Part shown: positions 34,376 through 43,511 of the stretch, piece after piece
Layout: every line of letters begins with the position of its first letter
Position numbering within the stretch: position 1 is the stretch's first letter
NCBI GenBank assembly: GCA_905234195.1
Contig: CAJOFR010000007.1
Location: 1 to 47,153, forward strand
Direction: 5' to 3'
Source: an uncultured Selenomonadaceae bacterium
GTDB taxonomy: Bacteria; Bacillota; Negativicutes; Selenomonadales; Selenomonadaceae
Length of the DNA stretch: 47,153 nt
The notes under the pieces: model-generated
Database searches by the model: none
Seen by the model: only the letters and a program-made list of their open reading frames with translations
Told to the model about the DNA's origin: nothing
Position numbers and translations under genes: made by a program

Positions 34376-35509
34376 TTAGAGGTTTGCTTTAATCATTTGG
34401 AAAAGTTTTGCGTCGGAACTCAAGCCGGTGTAAAAATTAATCGCGGCGTCAATTCCCTTTTCCTTTATGTAATTTTGAATCTCGACGGCTTCCGCGTCTT
34501 CGGTGAAATCAAATTTAAATGCGGCGGCAATAACTTTAGCAAGGGCTTCAGGATTCAAGCCGCGTTCGATAAGCTGACTTGCCGGTGAAACCAAACGATC
34601 TTTCGGCGAAAGTTTACGCTTGGGTCCGCGAGCAACGCGCGTGACTTCGTCCGACAAATACGGATTCGCAAAACGATTTTCCGCAGTCTGCACGTAGCGG
34701 CGGTGCACTGCCGGAGAAAATTTATATTTATCAATCAACAGCGCGGAAGTTTCCGCCCAGACGTCGCGCGCCGCCTGCACAATCTCTTCATCTTTCATTG
34801 CGGCGGAAATATCTTTAATGCCGCGCTGATAAGCAAGATAGGCGATTGAGGCGTGACCGGTGTTGACTGTGAAAAGTTTGCGCTCAATATAAGCGTTAAG
34901 ATTGTCGACGAGCGTCATACCTTTTATCTCCGGAATTTCACCGACGACGCCGTTTGAATCGACGTCCCATTCTGCGAACTCCTCGACTTTGACCAAAAGT
35001 TTCTCGTCGTTTTTCTGCGCGGGAACAATTCTGTCGACGGCGGCATCCGGAAAACCGATAAGCTTTTCTATTTCGGGCTTGACGTCGTCCGCAAGATTTT
35101 CGTAGACAAAATTTTTCAGCACAGTCGAGCCGCCGACCATGTTTTCGCAAGCGATAATATTGAGCGGCGTTTTGTTTGTCGCCACACGTTTAGTTAAACC
35201 CTTCGCGATATTCGGCGCAATGAACTTCAAAATATTGGGACCAATCGCGGTGGTGATAATATCGGCGTCAACAATCGCATCGAGGAGCGCGTCAAGATTT
35301 TCGTTGCTGTTAATTGCGCTGACATTTTCGACGAGGATTTTATTTTCTTTGCCGAAAATCTGAACGTTGTATTTGCCGAGCGCGTTAATGTCCTCCACGA
35401 GCGGCGCGGCGACGTCGACAAAATTCACGTGATAGCCCGCCTTGCTCAAAAGCAGCCCGATAAAACCGCGCCCGATATTCCCCGCGCCGAAGTGCACAGC
35501 CTTTTTCAT
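34376..35509 (-). CDS. mtlD: Mannitol-1-phosphate 5-dehydrogenase
   Basis: NAD-dependent oxidation of mannitol-1-phosphate to fructose-6-phosphate. 377 residues, standard for the family. N-terminal nucleotide fold AVHFGAGNIGRGFIG (4-18), ACENMVGGS, and the long-chain dehydrogenase signature NTGHASIAYLAYQRG with the catalytic lysine region RKLFTVNTGHA. GAGAGGGATTG precedes the ATG. It lies downstream of mtlA in the same orientation, separated by hairpin element copy 5. Confidence 0.95.
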   Translation of the reverse strand: MKKAVHFGAGNIGRGFIGLLLSKAGYHVNFVDVAAPLVEDINALGKYNVQIFGKENKILVENVSAINSNENLDALLDAIVDADIITTAIGPNILKFIAPNIAKGLTKRVATNKTPLNIIACENMVGGSTVLKNFVYENLADDVKPEIEKLIGFPDAAVDRIVPAQKNDEKLLVKVEEFAEWDVDSNGVVGEIPEIKGMTLVDNLNAYIERKLFTVNTGHASIAYLAYQRGIKDISAAMKDEEIVQAARDVWAETSALLIDKYKFSPAVHRRYVQTAENRFANPYLSDEVTRVARGPKRKLSPKDRLVSPASQLIERGLNPEALAKVIAAAFKFDFTEDAEAVEIQNYIKEKGIDAAINFYTGLSSDAKLFQMIKANL

Positions 35510-35557
35510 AACAATCCCTCTCCTTTACCAAACAGTTTTAATTTCCCAAAATCGGGA

Positions 35558-35655
35558 GGCCGTCAAGGACGACGGCCCTGCCCGCGCTATGAGCGTGACG
35601 CGAATACAGCGGGCGATTTTTCTTTGCTACTTTCTTTTTCTAAAAAAGAAAGTAG
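35558..35655 (-). repeat. Three-hairpin 3'-UTR element, copy 5
   Basis: Minus orientation. Hairpin A: CTACTTTCTTTTT/AAAAAGAAAGTAG (arms 35655-35643 and 35639-35627). Hairpin B: outer GCCCGC/GCGGGC (35614-35609 with 35585-35580), inner stem shortened to GCG/CGC (35601-35599 with 35595-35593) around TCA. Hairpin C: GGCCGTC/GACGGCC (35577-35571 with 35564-35558). It starts 24 nt after the mtlA stop and precedes mtlD. The flanking heptads are weak here. Confidence 0.88.
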
Positions 35656-35678
35656 TTAAAAACTTTAAAGATAAAATT

Positions 35679-37562
35679 TTATCCCTTAGTGAACATGTCA
35701 AACAAAACTTGCGGATCCTTCGTCGTGTAAGCCTTCTCCAAATCTTCGTCGGAATAATCAATCGTAATCGTTGCGAGGTTTTGAATTATGACGAGGTGAT
35801 CATCGCCCTTGCCGGCGATACCGACAATCAAGTGCGCGACATTGCCGTCCGCGAACTCTACGCCCTTCGGGTACTGCATGACAACGATACCGGTTTTCTT
35901 GACGTGTTCTTTGACAGCGTTTTCGCCGTGAGGAATCGCGATACCCTTGCCAATGTACGTAGAAATATCGCGTTCACGTGCAAGCATGCCCTCGATATAC
36001 GGCTTGTCGACGTAGCCGCTCTTGTAAAGGAGTTCGCCCGCCGCCTGGATAGCCTCTTCCTTCGTGACGCTTGCAAGACCGACCTTGACATTTTCTTTCA
36101 GCAGGACGCCTTCTTTAAGAGTGGACGCCGCGCCGGAATTGTCTTCGCCGGAACTTTCCACAGCCTGGACGCCGCCGCCTTGAAGTCTTTCGCTGATTAT
36201 ATCGTAAACGTTGTTCTGCGTGAAGTCCTTAACGAAAATATGTTCTGCCTGCGGAGAATCGTCAATCGCGCGCTGTGCAAGTTTTTCGTGCGAAACAACA
36301 ATCTGCGCGTCCTTCGGAATATTGCCAATCGCAAAATTTTTAACGGTTATGTTGGTGAATCCGTCTTTGTGCAATTTTTTGCGGAGAGCCGCCGCGCCGA
36401 GTGCCGAACTGCCCATGCCCGCGTCGCAAGCGTAAGCGATAAACTTAATGTCTTTTCCGGCAACTTGTTTTTCGGTGGACATACCTTTAGACGCCGCTTT
36501 CATTGCCTTCATGTTTGCTTGAGCCTTTTCGAGACTGTCTTCAGACTCTGCATCGGCTTTTGCCGTCGCCTTGATAAACACGGAGGACACCGCGAAACTT
36601 ACCGCCGTAGCCACGACAACCGCCGCAATGTTCGCGAAATAGGAATCCGGAGCAGTCATCGCCATAATCGCGATAAACGAGCCAGGAGCCGCCGGCGCAA
36701 CCAATCCGCCGCCAAACATCGACAAAGTGAACACGCCGCTAATACCGCCCGCCATGACCGCGAGAATCAGTGTGGGTTTCATCAAAACGTAGGGGAAATA
36801 AATTTCATGGATACCGCCGAAGAAATGAATTATCAGCGCGCCTGGAGCTGAAGCCTTCGCGTTGCCGACGCCAAACAATGTGTACGCGAGCAAAACGCCC
36901 GTGCCGGGTCCGGGATTTGATTCGATAAGGAAGAACATGGATTTGCCGACTTCCTGAACTTGTTGCATGCCCAGCGGAGTGAAGACGCCGTGATTAATTG
37001 CGTTGTTGAGGAACAAAATTTTCGCCGGCTCGACGACAATCGACACCAGCGGCAAAAGTCCCGCGCTGACAATCGCGCCGACCGCCGCGCTCAAAATTCC
37101 CGTCAAGCTTGCAACCAAAGGACCAACGAAACTGTACGCTAAGCAAGCCAACAAGCCGCCGAGAATGCCCGCCGAAAAATTGTTCACGAGCATTTCAAAG
37201 CCGCCGGGTATCGAATCCTGCACCGCCTCGTCAAATTTTTTAATCGCGATGCCGCCAATCGGCCCCATAATCATCGCGCCCATAAACATTGGAATATCCG
37301 TGCCGACGATAATTCCCGCCGTCGCAATTCCGCCGACGACGCCGCCGCGATGCCCGTAAACAACTTCGCCGCCCGTGAAGCCGATTAAAACAGGCAACAG
37401 CCATTTCGACATGGGACCGACCATTTCCGCCAAACTTTCGTTCGGGATCCAGCCCGCCGGAATGAACAGCGCGGTAATAAATCCCCACGCAATGAACGCG
37501 CCGATATTCGGCATGACCATCGCGCTGAGGAACCGCCCAAATTTTTGCATTGCCTCCTGCAT
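35679..37562 (-). CDS. mtlA: PTS mannitol transporter subunit EIICBA
   Basis: Phosphotransferase permease that imports and phosphorylates mannitol. 627 residues with fused domains in order: membrane EIIC (about 1-340, with GGIHEIYFPYVLMKP), EIIB with phospho-cysteine C379 in ACDAGMGSSA, and EIIA with phospho-histidine H545 in GIAIPHGE. The start is ATG at 37562, 9 nt after GGGAGG; a TTG at 37571 abuts the site. A good promoter lies upstream. No MtlR-like regulator is in the window. Confidence 0.95.
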   Translation of the reverse strand: MQEAMQKFGRFLSAMVMPNIGAFIAWGFITALFIPAGWIPNESLAEMVGPMSKWLLPVLIGFTGGEVVYGHRGGVVGGIATAGIIVGTDIPMFMGAMIMGPIGGIAIKKFDEAVQDSIPGGFEMLVNNFSAGILGGLLACLAYSFVGPLVASLTGILSAAVGAIVSAGLLPLVSIVVEPAKILFLNNAINHGVFTPLGMQQVQEVGKSMFFLIESNPGPGTGVLLAYTLFGVGNAKASAPGALIIHFFGGIHEIYFPYVLMKPTLILAVMAGGISGVFTLSMFGGGLVAPAAPGSFIAIMAMTAPDSYFANIAAVVVATAVSFAVSSVFIKATAKADAESEDSLEKAQANMKAMKAASKGMSTEKQVAGKDIKFIAYACDAGMGSSALGAAALRKKLHKDGFTNITVKNFAIGNIPKDAQIVVSHEKLAQRAIDDSPQAEHIFVKDFTQNNVYDIISERLQGGGVQAVESSGEDNSGAASTLKEGVLLKENVKVGLASVTKEEAIQAAGELLYKSGYVDKPYIEGMLARERDISTYIGKGIAIPHGENAVKEHVKKTGIVVMQYPKGVEFADGNVAHLIVGIAGKGDDHLVIIQNLATITIDYSDEDLEKAYTTKDPQVLFDMFTKG

Positions 37563-37611
37563 AATTCTCAACCTCCCAAAAATTTTTCTTAATGAGTTCT
37601 AACTTGCCGCC

Positions 37612-37640
37612 ATTTTAACCAAGTATCGCCGCAGTTGCAA
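37612..37640 (-). promoter_or_regulatory. mtlA promoter
   Basis: Minus strand TTGCAA (37640-37635), exactly 17 nt, TAAAAT (37617-37612), about 50 nt upstream of the mtlA start. Confidence 0.65.
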
Positions 37641-37735
37641 GCGAAAGACATTGAACGGCGTCTTTGAAACTGCGGACAAAATTTCAGAGTCAAGTGCCGC
37701 TTGAGTGCGCCGGCAAAAATTTTTCAAAAGCGGCT

Positions 37736-37763
37736 TTGCTTTTCCAACGGCTGATTGTATAAT
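37736..37763 (+). promoter_or_regulatory. Candidate promoter of permease-kinase gene
   Basis: TTGCTT (37736-37741), 16-nt spacer, perfect TATAAT (37758-37763), 32 nt before the GTG start. Confidence 0.55.
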
Positions 37764-37794
37764 TAGCACAAGAATATTAAGGAGAATTTTTGAT

Positions 37795-40716
37795 GTGGAA
37801 AAAATTTTGAACGATACGGAAAATCAAAACTCCGGTCTGCAAAAATATTTGACTCCGCTGAATGTTTGGGCGGTGTCTTTTGGCTGTTGCGTTGGCTGGG
37901 GCGCGTTCGTCATGCCCGCGACAACTTTTTTGCCTTTTGCCGGACCCGTTGGATCTGTCATTGCAATGCTGCTCGGCGGCGCGGTGATGATTATTATCGC
38001 CGCCAACTACCACTTCCTAATCAACAAATTTCCGGACTCCGGCGGCGTTTTTACCTACACGAAAAAAATTTTGGGCTACGACCACGCGCTTTTGTGTGCT
38101 TGGGCTCTTTGGCTGACGTATATTTCCATTCTTTGGGCGAACGCTACTGCTTTCGTTCTGGTTGGCAGAAATTTAATCGGCGACATTTTTCAATTCGGTT
38201 TTCATTACGTTTTGTTCGGCTACGATATTTATTTCGGCGAAGTCATTTTGACTTTGTTCGTGCTGTTTTTCTTCGGGCTGATGGATATTCACAAGAAAAT
38301 TTTTGCGGCGCGGCTGAATACTTTTTTCGCGATAACTTTTCTCGTGCTGGGAATAATTTTTTTGTGCGTAGGCTTGAGTGTTAGCGGCGACTTCAAAAAT
38401 TTTTCGCCCGCCTTTTCCGCTTCATACTCCGCCGAGCTGGGAATTTTCAGCATTATCGCGCTGGCTCCCTGGGCTTTTTGCGGCTTTGAAGTCGTTTCGC
38501 ATTTAACGGAAGAATTTAATTTTTCACCGAAGAAATCTTTTTCGCTTATGGCTTTTGGAATTATCGCCGCCACAATTTTTTATATCGCGCTGACAATTTT
38601 GGCGACGTGCAAAATTCCCGAACAGTTTTCAAATTGGGTGGAGTACACAAATAATTTGGGAGAGTTAAGCGGCTTGGCATCTGTGCCGACTTTCCACGCG
38701 GTCTATCAGATTTTCGGCGACAACGGAATTATTTTAATGGGCGTCACTTTAATTTCGGCTATCTCGACGAGTTTGCTGGGGCTGTACCTGGCGGCAAGCA
38801 GACTGATTTACGCGACGGCGGCGGATAGAGTTATCCCGCAGTGGCTGGCAAAATTGAACGGGCAGCGCGTGCCGGGCAACGCAATTATTTTTATGCTGTT
38901 AATTTCAATCACGGTTCCTTTCGTCGGCAGACAAATGATAGGTTGGGTTGTGGACGCGACGACTGTCGGCGCAACGATTGTTTACGGCTACGTTTCGGCT
39001 TGCGCTTATCTGACGGCGCGCGCGGAAAATAATCTCAAGTTCAAAATCACGGGGGTTATCGGCGTAATTTTTTCGGTTATCTTCGTGACGTTCCTGCTCT
39101 TCCCGAATTTTTGGTCGTCCAACGTTTTGGCGACGGAGTCATATTTTATTTTAGTGGCGTGGAGCGTCTGCGGCTTTATCCTCTTCCAAAAAGTTTTCAA
39201 GCGCGACAAAGAACAACGTTTCGGAAAATCGACAATAGTTTGGATTGTCATGCTGTTTTTTATTTTTTTTGGTTCGCTCATGTGGATAAGACACACGACC
39301 GACGAAAATTTTGAGATGGTCGTAGATAAAATGGGCACGTTTTACGAAAGTGAGTTGGAGAACTACGGAATTAAGTACCACAAACTGAAACAACTCAAGG
39401 AAGAATATTACCTCAAGAATCAAATTAAAACCGTCCGCGACGAACTTTTCAAGGACAGCATGATTCAAATGGGCTTGATTCTTTTGAGTTTGTTTATCAT
39501 GTTCAATATTTATTCGACGGTTTTGCGGCGCAGCAAGGAGGCGGAGCGCGCGAAAATCCAGGCGGAGGAGAGTAGCCGCGCGAAGACAAATTTTTTGTCG
39601 AACATGAGCCACGATATCCGCACGCCGATGAATGCGATTATCGGCTACACAAATCTTGCACAGCGGGAAGGCGTCACTCACGAGGAAGTTAAAGATTTTC
39701 TCGTCAAGATTGAAAATTCCAGTCAGCATCTTCTTGCACTGATTAATGACGTTTTGGAGATGAGCCGGATTGAGAGCGGCAAAATGGAACTCGACGAACA
39801 GCCCGCGAATATTGTTAAGGTTATCGACGAGTTGCACGACATGTTCGCGACGCAAATGCAGACGAAGAAAATTAATTTTGTCGTGGATACTTCCGACGTG
39901 AGGCACAAGCAAGTTTTGTGTGACAAGCACAGATTAAATCGCGTGCTGTTGAATTTGACGAGCAACGCTTACAAATTTACGCCGGAGGGCGGAAAAATTT
40001 CAATCACCCTTTCGCAAAAAGAGGACGTCGCGGAAAATATCGGCACTTACGAACTGCGCGTCAAAGATAGCGGGATTGGGATGAGCGAAGATTTTGCGAA
40101 GACTGTTTTTGAGCCGTTCACGAGGGAGCGCACGTCGACTGTCAGCGGGATTCAAGGCACGGGGCTGGGCATGGCGATTACAAAGAGCATCGTCGATTTA
40201 ATGAACGGCGACATAAAAGTTATCACCGCGCCGGGCGAAGGCACCGAATTTGTTTTGCACGTGCATTTGAATTTGCTGGAGGAGGTCGAGGAAGTCGAAG
40301 AGCCCGCCGCTGAAGAAAATCACGACGTAGACTTCAGCAAGAAAAAACTTTTGCTGGTCGAGGACATTGACGTTAATCGCGAAATTGCGCTGATGGTTTT
40401 GTCGGAAGTCGGCTTTCAAGTTGATTGCGCGGTGAACGGAGAAGAGGCGGTCGAAAAAATTGCGGCGTCGAGTCCCGGCGATTATGATGCGATTTTAATG
40501 GACATTCAGATGCCCGTTATGGACGGCTACGAGGCGACGAAAAATATTCGCGCGCTGGAAAATAAAAAGCTCGCCGAAATTCCGATAATCGCAATGACGG
40601 CGAATGCTTTTAGCGAAGACGTGGAGAAGGCGAAGTCTGTCGGCATGAACGACCACATTTCAAAGCCGCTTGACGTCCCAAAAATGATGGAGACTTTGCA
40701 AAAAATTTTGAGCTAG
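37795..40716 (+). CDS. Amino-acid-permease/hybrid histidine kinase fusion with receiver
   Basis: 973 residues. The first ~480 residues are an APC-superfamily amino acid permease (about 12 membrane helices, starting near WAVSFGCCVGWGAFVMP). Two further helices enclose a short outside loop (about 505-580). The cytoplasmic part is a kinase: H-box SHDIRTPMNA with His606, N-box NRVLLNLTSNAYKF, G-boxes DSGIGM and GTGLGMA, then a receiver with LLLVEDID, phospho-site D903 in LMDIQMP, and SKP lysine. GTG start with AAGGAG 10 nt upstream. It is probably a transporter-like nutrient sensor; whether it also transports is unknown. No separate output regulator is adjacent. Confidence 0.9.
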   Translation: MEKILNDTENQNSGLQKYLTPLNVWAVSFGCCVGWGAFVMPATTFLPFAGPVGSVIAMLLGGAVMIIIAANYHFLINKFPDSGGVFTYTKKILGYDHALLCAWALWLTYISILWANATAFVLVGRNLIGDIFQFGFHYVLFGYDIYFGEVILTLFVLFFFGLMDIHKKIFAARLNTFFAITFLVLGIIFLCVGLSVSGDFKNFSPAFSASYSAELGIFSIIALAPWAFCGFEVVSHLTEEFNFSPKKSFSLMAFGIIAATIFYIALTILATCKIPEQFSNWVEYTNNLGELSGLASVPTFHAVYQIFGDNGIILMGVTLISAISTSLLGLYLAASRLIYATAADRVIPQWLAKLNGQRVPGNAIIFMLLISITVPFVGRQMIGWVVDATTVGATIVYGYVSACAYLTARAENNLKFKITGVIGVIFSVIFVTFLLFPNFWSSNVLATESYFILVAWSVCGFILFQKVFKRDKEQRFGKSTIVWIVMLFFIFFGSLMWIRHTTDENFEMVVDKMGTFYESELENYGIKYHKLKQLKEEYYLKNQIKTVRDELFKDSMIQMGLILLSLFIMFNIYSTVLRRSKEAERAKIQAEESSRAKTNFLSNMSHDIRTPMNAIIGYTNLAQREGVTHEEVKDFLVKIENSSQHLLALINDVLEMSRIESGKMELDEQPANIVKVIDELHDMFATQMQTKKINFVVDTSDVRHKQVLCDKHRLNRVLLNLTSNAYKFTPEGGKISITLSQKEDVAENIGTYELRVKDSGIGMSEDFAKTVFEPFTRERTSTVSGIQGTGLGMAITKSIVDLMNGDIKVITAPGEGTEFVLHVHLNLLEEVEEVEEPAAEENHDVDFSKKKLLLVEDIDVNREIALMVLSEVGFQVDCAVNGEEAVEKIAASSPGDYDAILMDIQMPVMDGYEATKNIRALENKKLAEIPIIAMTANAFSEDVEKAKSVGMNDHISKPLDVPKMMETLQKILS

Positions 40717-40728
40717 GAGGAAATTATC

Positions 40729-41364
40729 ATGAGGAAAATTTTTTGGGTGGTGTTGTTCATTTTGGCAAGCATGAATTTTGCGGAGGCCGCGCCGCAAATT
40801 ATTGACAAGCCGGTTATTTGGACGGAGACCCGCGAAAAACTTACGCGCGAATACGCTGAACTTCATTACGGGCTTTCGCAGACGACGATTGAGCCGCAAG
40901 CTGTGGTTGTTCACTGGACGGCGGGCAGTACTTTTATTTCGGCGTACAACACTTTTTATTACGAGAATCGCGGCGACGGCACTGTTAATGTTTGTTCGCA
41001 TTTCATTGTTGACCGCGACGGCACGATTTACCGCGTGGCTCCCGAAACTTCTATGGCGCGGCACGCTATCGGCTACAACTGGTGCGCGATTGGAATTGAA
41101 AACGTTGGCGGCGTCGGCGGCGCGGAAGATTTGACCGGCGCGCAACTTCAGGCTAACGTCGAACTGATTCGCTACCTTCACGAAAAATATCCGCAAATTC
41201 AATACGTCTTCGGGCATTATCAGCAGGATGCCGCGCGGGCGAGCGGACTTTACATCGAAAAAGTTGCGGGGTATCATTCGTGGAAGGTTGACCCGGGGAA
41301 AATTTTCATGAAAGGTCTGCGCGATAATTTGGAAGGCGACGGATTGATTTTCTTCCCGATTTAA
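40729..41364 (+). CDS. Secreted N-acetylmuramoyl-L-alanine amidase (Amidase_2)
   Basis: Cleaves the bond between MurNAc and the stem peptide. 211 residues: signal peptide (about 1-20, ending AEAA) and a single Amidase_2/PGRP-like zinc domain with VVHWTAG (zinc His), SHFIVDRDGTIYRVAP, HAIGYNWCAIGIENVG, and the C-terminal KVDPGKIF. The usual third zinc-ligand region reads FGHYQQ. AGGAGG precedes the ATG, and the gene begins 12 nt after the sensor-kinase stop, so the two are likely cotranscribed. Confidence 0.9.
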   Translation: MRKIFWVVLFILASMNFAEAAPQIIDKPVIWTETREKLTREYAELHYGLSQTTIEPQAVVVHWTAGSTFISAYNTFYYENRGDGTVNVCSHFIVDRDGTIYRVAPETSMARHAIGYNWCAIGIENVGGVGGAEDLTGAQLQANVELIRYLHEKYPQIQYVFGHYQQDAARASGLYIEKVAGYHSWKVDPGKIFMKGLRDNLEGDGLIFFPI

Positions 41365-41406
41365 ATTCGCTGCAAGGTTGTAAAAATTTCTCAAGGGGGT
41401 TTTAAT

Positions 41407-41616
41407 ATGTCCAACGAAGAAAAAATTATTTCCATGCTGGCGGATATTCAAAAAGATATTTCGTTAATGAAAGTCGGTATCGAAAATTTGCAAGGCTCGG
41501 ATTGCGCGGAAAGCAAAGAGGATTATATTGCGCGGCAACTGACGGCGTTGGAGGGCATGCGCAGTGTGTTGACCAGAGATGAAGCTGAAAAACTTGCCGA
41601 GATTGTGGGGATTTAA
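41407..41616 (+). CDS. Probable antitoxin paired with PIN toxin
   Basis: 69 residues, no recognised family. The N-terminal half is heptad-like (EEKIISMLADIQKDISLMKVGIEN, coiled coil) and the C-terminal half is helical and acidic. It has an AAGGGGG site and ends 2 nt before the VapC-type gene, the classic antitoxin position. It does not resemble the usual AbrB-like or ribbon-helix-helix VapB. Called from context. Confidence 0.65.
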   Translation: MSNEEKIISMLADIQKDISLMKVGIENLQGSDCAESKEDYIARQLTALEGMRSVLTRDEAEKLAEIVGI

Positions 41617-41618
41617 AA

Positions 41619-42017
41619 ATGACTAATTATCTTTTGGACAGCAACGTTGTGATTGACCTTCTGCGCGGCAATGAAAATGTTTTGGCGCATTATCGTAGCG
41701 AATTGAATTGCGGCAACAAAATTTTTATCTGCCCAATTGTTTATTACGAAATTGTTCGCGGTTTTAAAATTTTGGACGGCGCGAAGAAACTCAAAACTTT
41801 TCTTGAGTTTTACAAAAGGTGGGACAATATTCCGCTTAGCGATGACGCGATGGAAAAAGCCGCCGAAATTTACGTAAATTTGCGCAGGGGTTTTCAGATT
41901 GAGGACAACGATATTTTTATTGCGGCAGTCGCGATTGTCAACGGCTGCACACTCATTACGGCGAATGATAAATATTTTTCTCGCGTAGAAGGTTTGAAAT
42001 TTGATAACTGGCGATAA
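41619..42017 (+). CDS. vapC: VapC-type PIN-domain RNase toxin
   Basis: 132 residues with a complete PIN acidic set: D7 in LLDSNV, E44 in YYEIVRG, D96/D98 in IEDNDIFIAA and D117 in TANDKYF. Such proteins are Mg-dependent RNases, often cutting tRNA or rRNA. GTGGGGA precedes the ATG. With the small upstream ORF it forms a type II toxin-antitoxin pair inserted between the amidase and ubiD. Confidence 0.88.
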   Translation: MTNYLLDSNVVIDLLRGNENVLAHYRSELNCGNKIFICPIVYYEIVRGFKILDGAKKLKTFLEFYKRWDNIPLSDDAMEKAAEIYVNLRRGFQIEDNDIFIAAVAIVNGCTLITANDKYFSRVEGLKFDNWR

Positions 42018-42035
42018 TTTTTGGAGGTGGCGATT

Positions 42036-43493
42036 TTGGCTTACAAAGACTTACGAGAATTTATCGACGAGCTCGAAAAAAGAAATTTGCTCAAGAGAAT
42101 AAAAGTTCCCGTTGACGCCGAACTTGAAATTACCGAAATTACAGACCGCGTTTCAAAATTCAACGACGCCCGCAATGTTGCCTTGCTGTTTGAAAATGTT
42201 CGCGGCTACGATATTCCCGTCGCGATAAATCTTTTCGGCAGTTACGAGCGCATGGCTTTGGCTCTCGGCGTGGAAAATCTCGACGACGCGGCAAATGATA
42301 TTCGTGAGCTTTTGAAGTTGCCTTACATTTCGCTGAAAAACCGCATGAATATCGTGTCGATTATTTCTACGGCAAGCAGGGCGATTAATTTTCCTAAGTA
42401 CGTCAAAAATGCACCTTGTCAAGAAATTATCGAAGAGACTCCCAATCTCGACAAGATCCCCATTTTAAAATGTTGGCCTCAAGACGGCGGAAATTTTATC
42501 ACGTTGCCGCTTGTCTTCACGAAAAATCCGAAGACCGGCAAAAGAAACGTCGGCATGTACCGCCTGCAAAAATATAATTCGACGACGACAGGCATGCATT
42601 GGCATATTCACAAGAACGGCGCGGATAATTTTCGTGACGTGCAGGACAGCGGAGAAAATAAAATCGAAGTTGCCGTAGCCATAGGCACCGAGCCCGTCAC
42701 CACCTACGCCGCGACCGCGCCCCTTCCGCGCGACGTCGACGAGATGGTTTTTGCGGGCTTTCTTCGCCATAAATCCGTTGAGCTTGTCAAATGCAAGACT
42801 GTTGATTTGGAAGTACCCGCCCACGCCGAATTTATTTTGGAAGGTTACGTTTATGCGGACGAACTTCGACGCGAAGGACCTTTCGGAGATCACACCGGCT
42901 ATTATTCGCTGGCGGACGACTATCCCGTTTTTCACGTGACCTGCATTACGCGCAAAAAGGATCCCATTTACCTGGCGACGGTTGTCGGCAAGCCGCCTAT
43001 GGAAGATTGTTACATGGCGAAGGCGACCGAAAGAATTTTTCTGCCTCTCCTCCAACAAATTATCCCGGAAATTATTGATATTAACATGCCGTTTGAAGGC
43101 GTCTTCCACAACTGCGTTATCGTGTCGATTAAAAAAACTTTTCCCATGCAGGCGCGCAAGGTCATGCACGCGCTTTGGGGCTTGGGGCAAATGATGAACG
43201 TCAAAACAATTATCGTGGTTGATTCCCATGTTGACGTTCAGAATATCCGCGAAGTTGCCTGGCGGGCTTTTAACAACGTCGACGCGGAAAGAGATTTGGA
43301 AATTGTGCACGGTCCTCTTGACGTTTTGGATCACTCTTCGCCCTTTGCAAAATTCGGCGCGAAACTCGGAATAGACGCGACCAAAACTTGGAAAGAGGAA
43401 GGACATTTGCGCGATTGGCCGGACGAAATTTCTATGACGCCCGAAGTCAAGGCGCGTATAGATTATTTGTGGCGTTCGCTGAATTTGGATTGA
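42036..43493 (+). CDS. ubiD: UbiD family prenyl-FMN-dependent decarboxylase
   Basis: Reversible decarboxylation of aromatic or unsaturated acids using prenylated FMN. 485 residues. It begins MAYKDLREFIDELEKR as in the family, has the NSTTTGMHWHIHKNG metal/prFMN region and EGPFGDHTGYYS with conserved glutamate. The start is TTG at 42036, 6 nt after GGAGGTGG; the frame is open to 42021. The prFMN-making partner UbiX is not in the window. An anaerobe could use it in menaquinone synthesis or aromatic acid metabolism; not decided here. Confidence 0.92.
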   Translation: MAYKDLREFIDELEKRNLLKRIKVPVDAELEITEITDRVSKFNDARNVALLFENVRGYDIPVAINLFGSYERMALALGVENLDDAANDIRELLKLPYISLKNRMNIVSIISTASRAINFPKYVKNAPCQEIIEETPNLDKIPILKCWPQDGGNFITLPLVFTKNPKTGKRNVGMYRLQKYNSTTTGMHWHIHKNGADNFRDVQDSGENKIEVAVAIGTEPVTTYAATAPLPRDVDEMVFAGFLRHKSVELVKCKTVDLEVPAHAEFILEGYVYADELRREGPFGDHTGYYSLADDYPVFHVTCITRKKDPIYLATVVGKPPMEDCYMAKATERIFLPLLQQIIPEIIDINMPFEGVFHNCVIVSIKKTFPMQARKVMHALWGLGQMMNVKTIIVVDSHVDVQNIREVAWRAFNNVDAERDLEIVHGPLDVLDHSSPFAKFGAKLGIDATKTWKEEGHLRDWPDEISMTPEVKARIDYLWRSLNLD

Positions 43494-43511
43494 CGACAGG
43501 AGGAAAAAATT

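Noticed and set aside
37636-37650. cre-like catabolite control site at the mtlA promoter
   Set aside because: TGCAAGCGAAAGACA resembles a cre site but has a one-base spacing error; too weak to call.
42925-42940. TTCACGTGA core resembling a parS site
   Set aside because: Only the central palindrome matches; it lies inside ubiD far from parAB and the outer bases do not fit the parS consensus.
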